Shown here piece after piece: positions 55,618 through 64,000 of a stretch of DNA of 64,000 nucleotides. Within the stretch, counting starts at the first letter, position 1. Every line of letters begins with the position of its first letter. The stretch is from Flammula alnicola (lineage: Eukaryota > Basidiomycota > Agaricomycetes > Agaricales > Strophariaceae), in assembly GCA_015499995.1 (NCBI GenBank), contig JADNRV010000031.1:124001-188000 (forward strand), written 5' to 3'. The notes under the pieces were generated by a model. It had not been told where the DNA came from. It did not search any database and saw only the letters and a list, made by a program, of their open reading frames with translations. The position numbers and the translations under genes were made by a program.

Positions 55618-56986
55618 TTTCTCTTTTGCGTCTTTGTTAGGTTTGATGGGTGTTTTGGATATGGGAACTTGAAAATCGAGAAAAGGTGATGGAGATGGAG
55701 AGTGGGAGTTCAACTTGGAATTCGGGTGTGGGTTTCCTGGGGAGTCTTCGAGAACGTCGAGCAATATCGAGGTTTGATGTACAAGCAGGGTAAGTTTGAG
55801 ATAAGACGCGTGGGGGATGACGCTGATGATCTCTTGCAGATGGATTTCGGAACTCTGCGCATTGCAGGTCTAGAACCTCTCTGGCTTACAACACACGTTC
55901 CTTAAAAGTTAAAGTTAAAATCCGATCGTAAGCAGCCACAGTCAATGTCATGTGCGCCCACTGCGATCGCGTGCACGATCGTGTTTTGTGGAATCAAATC
56001 AAAAAGTGATCGAGAAAGGATCCCGATCAGTGGACAAACGGGTGTGCGGACGCCGGAAATCATGAACAAGGGAACAAGTGGAATGTTCGAGGACTTAAAT
56101 TTACTGGGAGGCCCGAAGAATAGGAGGAGGGAAAGGGGGAGGGTGTCTCGGGGATCGGGAGGTGTATGTTTAGCCTGCAGAAGACTGAAGTTGAGAGAGA
56201 AATCATCGTGATGACACCTGGTGACGCGTCGAGGTTCATGCACATGCATCATGTTTCTTTGATGAGAGATGATAGAAGGATGTAAGTAGAAGGATAGGCG
56301 GAGAGACGATGCACCCATATCCCGTGTCACCATTTTATCAGATCTTTGATCAATCTACTCTTGACGTCCTGCGATACATTGATGCGCGGCTCACTGATGC
56401 ATATGTCAATTGCGTCAAGCAGAAGAAAAAATGATAGCGACATGGGACACACATTGGCATTGCGTGGGTCCTGCTGGTCCGACGGCTTACTTATCTACGG
56501 ATGGCCAAAGTCCATTTAGATAGATAGAGTGCAGGAGCGTACGTGAATGCATATGTGCGGATCTGCACTGGGCAGGAACGGCGGAGATGTGCGGTACTGG
56601 GCCGGGGAGGGATATAGAGCTGGAGAGGACCTGCTGTGGCTGTCTGTCAGAGAGGTTTGAGGATTGAGAATTGTGGTAACGATGTTGACAGGCCGTTACC
56701 ACGCAGGAATGAGGAGGATGAGGAGGAAAAGCGGGCTACGAGTGTAAAGGGACGCAAATTGCTCAGGCACAGAGGTGACAATGCAATGAGCTCAGAGATA
56801 CGTTAAGCCTATGGATGAATGAGGCATCATTGTGACTACGAGGCATAATTTGAGTATGTAGACAATGTGGGTGGGATTGAGTGTGGGAAGAGACGAAAAA
56901 GGAACAATTGGGATCACTCCTTTCCCCTCTCTTACTTTATTCTCTCCCAGCGCCGTGCATTTGACCCTAGCTCAGCGCATCTGTTC
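55618..56986. promoter_or_regulatory. divergent intergenic region
   Basis: About 1.37 kb between the DOPA-dioxygenase-like gene and the scaffold gene, expected to hold both promoters. A 143-codon minus-strand frame (55902-56333) has biased composition but no family similarity and is not called. No other features were recognised. Confidence 0.45.
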
Positions 56987-59900
56987 ATGAAATCTGTCAG
57001 TTCCACCAATAGCTGGATTCTCAGATCCCATCATCGAGACTCGCCCACTCCCTCTGACCACGAACCACTCACTCCAACCTACACCTCTCCCCGTCTCGCA
57101 CCAAAACCGCCCGGCGAGTACAACCACTCTCCCTCCTCCTCTACATTCAAGGCCGGCTTCAACTCTGTTTTTAACCGAAAACCCGGCAAAGCGCCCTCTC
57201 TTCGCTCGGCATATTCCACGTCCACCGCTACCTCGTCCAGTGAAACCCACAGCACACACCCTTACTCTGCAATTCACATGGCACCCCTTCCTGTCGTATC
57301 AAGCCACAACACCCCCGACGACGACGAGGAATGCCCCGTCTGTCTAGAGCCTCTTAGCTTCAGCTTCAGGCTCCCCGGCGAAAAACCCCACATAGTCCCA
57401 GAGTGCGGCCATGCTCTTCACGAGGTTCTTGCCGCCTTATCGGTCCCATCTGCTTCCGCATCTCACCCATTTTTTTAGGCCTGCTTCACAGCCGTATATG
57501 GCCCTCCTCCAAATCAGCAAGCACGGACGATTCCAAGAAAAACCAACCTCGGCGTGTGCGGTGTGTGCAGGCGACCCATGAAGGTCGGTGACGGTGACGG
57601 TGGAAAGTCCAACAGTGCGTAGTCATCCCTGTTATATCCCTCGGCCGCATTCTCACCCCATGGCGATCAGAGCTTGCTGCTCTCACTGGTATGGGTGATA
57701 GTCGCGCCGCCCCTCTATACCCCGGGCGGGACACCCCCACAACCCGCGCCCGCCAGCCGCCCCGTCCGTACGATCCCAACCAAGACGACCCGCTCGATCA
57801 CTCCGCCTCCGTAAAGTCACACCCCGCCCAAGATCACGCACAATACATCGTCGCACCCTCCATCCAAGTCCGCCCAGAATTCTCATCTCTAACCCGCACT
57901 AGCGACCCCAATCAGCCTCTCACATGCATCGTGGTCATCGAGCTGCCTGGCAAGCGCGGTGCTGGCAATGTGCCTGGCCCTGTCATTCCAGATAATTATG
58001 GCAGGAATAGTAGTAACGGCCACAGCCACAACAACCACCTTCGGCCGGATAATAGTTCGGGTCATTCGAGTCCACGCCCTGACCGTCAAGTACGACATCT
58101 TCAGGAGGAGAATTCTCCTCGGGCCTATCAGAACCGACAGCTGTCCGCAGCTCCAGAAAACCAATATCCGATGTCGTCCTCCAATGGATATCCAGACTCG
58201 GCTAACTATGGTCCCAACACGCTTATCCACTCGGAAGAAGACTCCCCGTTTACCGCCATCACTGAGGACCTCAGGAATCGCATCATTGATTGGAAAGGAC
58301 ACCCGCTGTCTGACCTCGGTCCGCTGCAGATGTACGACCTCCTCCACGTGCGGCGCGATTCTGCGATCCGCGAATTCTACGTCTACTTGTTCAAGGAGGC
58401 CATCATCTGTGTCGTCGAGGAGAGGAAGCGCGGGCTCGGCCGACTGCTGTCGAATGCGTCGGGGCTTACCGATACGGGCAGCATCCCATCAAGCTCCGGG
58501 CAGTCCAAGGGCGTACTGCGGCTCAAAGGCCGGATCTACGTGCGCCACATCAAAAACGTCACCGCGTCGTCCGCGGCGGGCGAGATGAGCCTGACGATCG
58601 ACATGGAAGACGAGCTCGCGTCGTTCATCCTGATATTCAAGGAGCGCTCGTCGCTCGAGGCGTGGAAGAACAACATCCAGGCGCTGGTGAACATGTTCCA
58701 GGCGCAGAACGGCGTCGTGCGCCGACCGCAGGAGCCGGCGCGGCCGCTGGACATGGAGGAGTTTGGCGGCAGCGCCAAGGCGATGCGCATGCTGAGCGGC
58801 AGCACGCAGACGACGGTCAGCACCGTCGACAGCCTGCTCAACGGCTCCTCGCGCTCGTCCTCGACGTCGCACAGCTCCATATCCGGCGCGAACTCGAGGC
58901 AGAACAACAATAACAACAACGCCGGTGCGAATAATAACATCAATAATAATAAACTCGCTACGCTGGGCGAGGACGATGAGCTGTCGGCGTACGACTCGCC
59001 GACGCACCTGGTGACGCCGCACCTCTCCGCGGGGCCGTCCAACTCGCTCGCCCCGCTCCCACACCCGGCGATGGACCTGATCCTCGTCATCTCGCTGCCC
59101 CCGCCGACGGCGCTCCCCAGCACCGCGCAGCTCAAGGTCCGCGTCATCAAGGCCACGCTCGACTTTTTGGTCGCGTCGCTCGGCCCGAAGGATCGGCTGA
59201 GCCTCGTCACGTTCGAGGTGGGCGTGGGCGGCAGGGTAAGGAAGTGTCCGTTCTTGGGCGTGGGGAAGATGCAGAGCCGCCAGCGGCTGGAGAAGTTTGT
59301 TGATGAGCTTGGGGTGAGGCTGGAGGAGCACCAGGATGAGTTCTTGGTCAGGGGCTCGAAGGAGGAGAAGACGGATGTGGTGACGGCTGTTAACCATGGT
59401 GTGTTTTTCGCTTGGAATTCTGTGTGTGTGGTGGGTGGCTGACTCTTTTTCGTTGGAAGGTCTGGACGTGGTGCTGCAGCGAAAAGCAAGGAACCCCGTA
59501 TCGGGGATGATCCTGGTCAGCGATGCGTCGGACAGCACGCGGCGGGCGCAGATGGACCTGGTGCTCGCGCGCGCCGAGGCAGCGAACGTGCCGATCCACT
59601 CGTTCGGGTACGGCCGGTCGCACGACCCCGCCTCGCTCTGGCTCATGTCGAACCACACCAGCGGGACGTACACCTTCGTCAAGGACTGGTACGACCTGCG
59701 CGACTGCGTCGCGGGGTGCGTCGGCGGCATGATGTCCATCGGGCTCCTCAACATGAAGCTGCACCTCAAGATCGTCGACAGCCACCGGTTCAGGATCCGC
59801 AAGGTGTCGGGCGGCCCGCAGTCGATCCTCAGCGCGGACGGCCAGAACGTGGACGTGGACGTGGGCGAGCTGAGGTATGGCGAGCGGAAGGAGATGCTGA

Positions 59901-60750
59901 TCGAGCTGGAGCTGGATAACACGGACCAGCAGAAGCTCGCGCAGGCGCGCGGCGGCGGCGGCGGCGGGCAGCGGGACCGCGCGATGAACGCGACGGACCA
60001 GTTCGTGCAGGCCATGGGGCTCGACGCGCTGGCGATCGACGACGCGGACTTTGTGGACGGCATGATGGACAGGATGATCGACGAGGTGCCGGTCGTCGAG
60101 GTGGACGGCTCCTTCTTCGACCCCGCGGCGGCGAAGAACGTGTCGCGCCTCGCGCACCCGGTCCTCCTTACCGTGACGCTGCTGCCGATGGCGGCTGGGG
60201 CGCCGCGCCCGCCGTCGACGGTGTCGGACCCAGTTATCGTGCGGCGGCGGATGGAGCTCCTCGCGTCGGATATGATCACGAGGGCGCTGGTGCTGGTGTC
60301 GCGGCGGAACTTCCCGCAGGCGCAGAGGATTATGGGCGAGACGAAGAGGATACTGCATACGGTGCTGCAGAGCATCTCGCGGTCGTTGCCAGCGCCGAGC
60401 GGTGGTGGCGGTGGAGGAGCAAGGAATCGGAAGGAGCTGTTGACGCTGAGCACGGTTAGGGCGATGCAGTCGATTTTGCAGGACTTGCAGATTTTGTCGG
60501 AGGCGCTGGAGGATAATGTGGAGCTGTTTGCGCATGATCAGAGGAATTTCGGTGCTCAGCAGGTGTGTTTTTTTTTGTTTTTTGACTCTGTGAAATATGG
60601 CATTGGAACTGACTTTTTTTTTTGTAGGCGATGATCCTCCGGGATCAAAAGAGCTGGAGCGGCAGGAGTGCAACGGAACGTCTATTCTGGACAACAGATA
60701 ATTCGATCGAGCTGGTCTCGAGAAGTACTGACTGGGTGGCACGCGAGTGA
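56987..60750 (+). CDS. RING-PH-vWA scaffold protein of the Far1/Ste5 type
   Basis: Five exons, 56987-57424, 57479-57614, 57671-59398, 59460-60562 and 60628-60750, give 1175 aa with matching phases. After a Ser/Pro-rich N-terminus, a RING-H2 finger spans exons 1 and 2: CPVCLEPLSFSF, then CGHALHEACF, then VCGVCRRPM. A PH-like domain follows at about residues 410-540 (REFYVYLFKEAIICVVEE, LKGRIYVRHIKN, LEAWKNNIQALVNMF). An Asn-rich tract lies near 58900. A vWA-like domain spans exons 3 and 4 (MDLILVISLPPP, LGPKDRLSLVTFE, NPVSGMILVSDASD, VPIHSFGYGRSHDPASLW). This domain order is that of fungal mating-pathway scaffolds, which tether MAPK modules and G-beta-gamma. The role in pheromone signalling is inference from domain architecture. 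GC content and codon bias are highest in exons 3 and 4, producing long antisense frames that are not genes. Confidence 0.82.
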
Positions 60751-61399
60751 TTTTCTTGTCCTTTCTTTTCTTTTTGTCTGTTTTCTTCTTCTCTCTCTAT
60801 GGTCTCTCGTTATCGCTCTCTCTCTATCGTCATATACACCCTCCTTACGACTATAACGTGCTTCTCTCTCTCTCTCTCGATCCTTTTTTTTTTATCTTGT
60901 CGACGCGCACACACTCTCCCTCATTCCTAATCGTATTGTACTATGTTATCGACGGTTTTTTTCTTGTTCTACTTCTTGCGACACCATTTAAAATTATTAC
61001 CAACGGACCTGGCACATTCCTTCACCCCATCCTGGAATCGACGACTCTCCTTTATATCTTTATATCCCAGTTTCCTCTATGTTACCCATCCCTAGTTAAT
61101 ATGTACGCGCGCGCTGTCTTTGCGTATACTACTACCACCTACATCATACCCGCCATCAGATACCGCTGCTGCGGCGGCGGCTAGACTCTTTCGCTCCCGC
61201 TCAGATCTCGAATTTCTTGTTCGTTTTTTTTTCGTCTGTGTCTAGCTTGATCACTCATTTTCTTATTTTTTTCTCATTGTTGTATTGGGTTGGCTCCTTG
61301 AAATGTCCCTCGCTGTTGACTACTAAAGTACCTGCAATTGTATGTCGAGCTTGGAAATTTTTAATTTTTAATTTTGGCATCCTAGAGCACGGCGCCCTA
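60751..61399. other. 3' region of the scaffold gene, pyrimidine-rich
   Basis: The strand is strikingly rich in C/T with CTCTCTCTCT runs (60855-60880) and T tracts. It holds the 3' untranslated region of the scaffold gene. No gene was recognised. It ends at the CTA that flanks the TIR element. Confidence 0.5.
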
Positions 61400-61782
61400 C
61401 ACACCGGCGGTTCCAACATTAAAAGCTCCTTTTGACGTGTATCAAGTACGTTGTCAAAGATTTTAAGTATTAGTTACCATATTGAATATTTCAGCATTTA
61501 AAATCTTTTATTAAGTCTTAAAGATTCTCGTATTTTAAATCTTGAATAAGATATAAAGCTCCTTTCCACGGTAACAAATATTTTAACTCGAAATTTATTT
61601 AAAACGTTCCACCATATTTAAAATTTTAATTTAGCAAGAAATACTTTTAGTACTTGAAATAAAAATAAATCCAATAGCGTGGTTACCATTTTAAATATTG
61701 AGCACAATCTAAAATTTACACATATTTAAAATATAAAAGAACATTTAAAATTATCAAAGATGTTATTCAAGATTTCAAGTAG

Positions 61783-62122
61783 AAAAAAATCCTCGATTAA
61801 TCGCCCACTCATTGCCCACTCATTGCCCACTCATTGCCCACTCATTGCCCACTTGTCGCCGACTTTCTGGGCACATAATGCATGCCCGGTGAAAAAGCGG
61901 ACGTGCACAACCCAGCCTTGAGAATCCTTGATAATTTAATATTTAATCCTACAGACCAAGTGAGCAAGTTTCCCTCGTACTTATTCAGGAGATGCGGCTT
62001 ACTAACTAAGAAACTTGAATCCGCCCACTAATTTCAGCGGGACGGCGAGCCGTCGCACGCATAACGGGCGCTAGGCAGGTAATGAGTGGGCGATGAGTGG
62101 GCAATTAATTGAGGATTTTTTT
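61783..62122. mobile_element. 340-bp nested inverted-repeat unit
   Basis: AAAAAAATCCTCGATTAATC at 61783 and its inverse (GATTAATTGAGGATTTTTTT type) at about 62103-62122 frame the unit. The repeats continue into GCCCACTCAT motifs on both sides. The middle is GC-rich compared with the host element (GACGGCGAGCCGTC near 62041). No target duplication could be fixed because both edges are A/T runs. Confidence 0.6.
61803..61846 (+). repeat. four tandem copies of an 11-bp motif
   Basis: GCCCACTCATT is repeated four times in direct succession, followed by a diverged copy (GCCCACTTGTC). Two inverted copies (AATGAGTGGGC type) lie at about 62081-62102. They form the subterminal part of the nested inverted-repeat unit and resemble transposase-binding arrays. 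Confidence 0.75.
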
Positions 62123-62719
62123 ATACTTTAAATGCTGGATACCGTGTAAGATTTTTTAAAATGTTACTTAATATTTGAAGTATAAAGACTTCTAAGACGT
62201 TGTCACATATTCATTATATAAAGCAACGTATCGGAATTTTTAATACTTAAAATTTAAGATATTCCTGATTGTTATCCTAGTCTTAAAATACTTGACTTCG
62301 TATAAAGCACCTTTCAATGTAATCAAAGATTTTAAATCTAAGATATCCCTACATGGTGTTGAGTATTTAAAATAGAATAATTTCTTGTACGTTATCCGAC
62401 ATTTTAAATACGAAATAAGATTGTAGAATTTCCTACACTTAAAATCCTTGATAACGTACTTGATACACATCAAAAGGAGCTTTTAATGTTGGAACCACCG
62501 GTGTGCTATTGTCAATGAAAGGCTGCCACACAAAATCTGCATTGTCATTGTGACGTCCCATTGTCGACATTTATAGGGGGGGCCAGCATTTTCTCTGTTG
62601 GCCGTACTACAAGGCAATTCCTCCTTTGGATGGCACGCTCCATAAGGGCCAATCGGGTCAGTCGAGCCCATGAAGCCTCCTCGGCAAGATGGAGGCTTGA
62701 CGCTCGTGTCGTGTAGGCT

Positions 62720-63610
62720 ATGCTGGGGTTCTGGCCCCTGGGAGGCGGATTAGAGTGTGTAATGATCTCGTTTCTTCAATATCAGAACATATCGTTAACG
62801 AGCTTCTCTAATTATTTTTTTTGCATAGCTATACAGGGGTACCATACTTCGCGGCCATCTCTGCCTTGCGATTCGTACAGTGATCTCCTTGACTCCGTCG
62901 CAAGATGTTACTTACGCCGTCTCCTCTGGGGTGTAGATTTATTACATGTTGTCTGCTCGCCTACAGCAGCTGTCAGCACTCTCAACTTATCCTATTCCGG
63001 ACCTCATAGTCCACCCCATCCTCAGTGAGCACATGTAGGCTCATTCCTATCGATATTTTTAACTTCAAGACATCATACGCGACTGTTAGATCATCGGACA
63101 AAGTCAAACCTGAGCTTCAGACTTCAGTCAATACTAGCGCGTCTACATGTTCTCATCGCAGGCCCAGGATTGGGAAGAGAGACCTATATGCAGTCTTTCG
63201 CGAAAATGGCCGTATCCATAGCAAGAGAACGCGGCATGTTCATCGTCCTCGACGTGGATAGTCTGTACATGATCGGCCGAGACGTATCCATCATCAACTT
63301 GGGCTACCGCAGTGCAGGCGTCACTGCCAACGTCGCTGGACTCAAACGGCTAAGGGAATAAATTGGCGTCGACCTTAAGACACCTCCCGACCAACGGACG
63401 TCCTTTGTCTCGCGAAAGCTCGGTGTTATGGTGCATGAGAAAGGACCCAGCGATATTATCTCGACCGACTTGACAGGAGAGGAAGGGGACCTTGCAGATG
63501 CTGATCCACAGTTCGCGAAGGCAAAAGAGACGGTACAAGTAGATGGCGAAGGTGGTCGTGACTGAGGTGGCGCGGAGGGCAAGGCGATGTGCTGAGCGGG
63601 TCAGTTGGCG
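62720..63610 (+). pseudogene. decayed ATP-dependent NAD(P)H-hydrate dehydratase copy
   Basis: Fragments in order read GGGLDYTGVPYFAAISALRF (spliced at about 62755/62830), DLLHVVCSPTAA, PDLIVHPILSEH (in another frame), then GRETYMQSFAKMAVSIARER, MFIVLDVDSLYMIGRDVSII, GVDLKTPPDQRTSF after an in-frame stop at about 63359, EKGPSDIISTDLTGEEGDLA, and GGQGDVLSGSVG in a shifted frame. This is the carbohydrate-kinase-like repair enzyme that dehydrates damaged NAD(P)H. At least two frameshifts and one stop are visible, and the sequence ends abruptly after the GGxGD active-site loop at about 63610. It is a 3'-truncated pseudogene. Confidence 0.8.
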
Positions 63611-64000
63611 CTTTCAAGAACACGAGATTCTGGTACTTAGACACACATGAATTATCTCTAGCTCATTAGCAATACATGTAACGACAAGAAACTGAGAGGC
63701 GAGGACCACATCCTCATCAGCAGGCTATGACAATAAGGTTCTTCCAGTTCCCATTGAAATACAACCTTTATTGCCCTCGACAGTGCGATAAAGGATATAT
63801 TTTTCGTGCGCGGGCGAGGGCATAGGAGTGGACACTTTTGTTCGGTTCATCAGGGATATTGTGACGCATGAGCTTGGAGAGATAATTTCAGCTTCGTTCG
63901 ACAGCGCAGCAATAAATCATGTAGGATACCTTTCCTTCGTCCTTTGTGCTCTGCGTCATCATGCCGAAATCGAGCAAGTGCACAGACGCCTTGCCGGCGT
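63611..64000. other. right end of window, no gene recognised
   Basis: No coding sequence or repeat could be recognised in the last 390 bp. The last bases (from about 63960) read ATGCCGAAATCGAGCAAGTG and could be the start of a gene continuing beyond the window, but too little is visible. Confidence 0.4.

Larger units (their letters stand above)
61400..62505. mobile_element. 1.1-kb AT-rich TIR element with 3-bp target duplication
   Basis: Left end CACACCGGCGGTTCCAACAT at 61400 is matched by an inverted right end (CCGGTGTG at 62498-62505). The inverted repeats extend about 75 bp with few mismatches (AAAAGCTCCTTTTGA, GTGTATCAAGTACGTT). CTA flanks both sides (61397-61399 and 62506-62508), a 3-bp target duplication as in CACTA or PIF/Harbinger elements. 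The interior is AT-rich without a transposase; many short AAATATT/TTTAAA-type words recur. A second inverted-repeat unit is nested inside. Confidence 0.75.

Noticed and set aside
55902..56333. 143-codon minus-strand frame
   Set aside because: The translation has no recognisable motif, the overlapping plus strand is equally open, and the position is that of a divergent promoter.
58489..60453. Long minus-strand open frame of about 650 codons, and another at 59390-60742
   Set aside because: Both lie antisense to the scaffold gene in its GC-rich exons, where stop codons are rare on all frames. The translations are Arg/Pro-rich low complexity without domains, while the plus strand shows clear PH-like and vWA-like motifs and spliceable exons.
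61803..61846. CRISPR-like array
   Set aside because: The 11-bp copies are directly adjacent without spacers and lie in a transposon of a eukaryotic genome.

Overview
The window reads as basidiomycete (Agaricomycete-type) nuclear DNA. Genes carry many short introns of about 50-65 nt, and the recognisable proteins are fungal: MFS drug antiporters, App1, DNA polymerase alpha, Mvp1, cystathionine beta-synthase, a MYND/DUF4470 protein, a DOPA-dioxygenase-like protein and a RING-PH-vWA scaffold of the Far1/Ste5 kind. No prokaryotic gene organisation, CRISPR array or rRNA was seen.

Region 1 (813-10452) is a complete, minus-strand Helitron of about 9.64 kb. Both termini are visible: 5' A|TCTATATTA at 10452, and a 3' hairpin CCGTGC-GAA-GCACGG followed by CTAG|T at 813. 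It encodes an apparently intact six-exon Rep/helicase of about 1812 aa. A second, four-exon gene of 317 aa (with a GC-AG intron) ends 142 bp from the 3' tip. Between them lie plus-strand pieces of host-like genes: a CENP-B/Tc5 HTH segment, and a Rieske iron-sulfur protein N-terminus fused in frame to a probable RRM-type exon. This is the strongest candidate in the window for an unusual system: an autonomous-looking Helitron carrying an accessory gene and an exon-shuffled chimera.

Region 2 (10.8-35.2 kb) is ordinary gene space: MFS transporter 1, a diverged Tpt1-like protein, App1, a cluster of inverted-repeat elements, MFS transporter 2, a MYND protein with a 15-nt microexon, POL1 and MVP1.

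Region 3 (35.2-50 kb) is a rapidly rearranging block. It holds four units of an F-box/LRR-like gene, three intact and one pseudogene. The spacers have been invaded by nested elements with 8-bp target duplications, a TA-flanked MITE, a long-TIR element whose empty site survives in sister units, and a 961-bp retroposon with tRNA-like Pol III boxes and a 14-bp target duplication. Fragments of the neighbouring CBS gene and of a protein O-mannosyltransferase are duplicated into the same block.

Region 4 (50-64 kb) carries cystathionine beta-synthase, a DOPA-dioxygenase-like gene, a RING-PH-vWA scaffold of 1175 aa, a 1.1-kb TIR element with a nested hairpin, and a decayed NAD(P)H-hydrate dehydratase copy. 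Exon coordinates were worked out by eye from splice signals, phase and family similarity. No database search was run.
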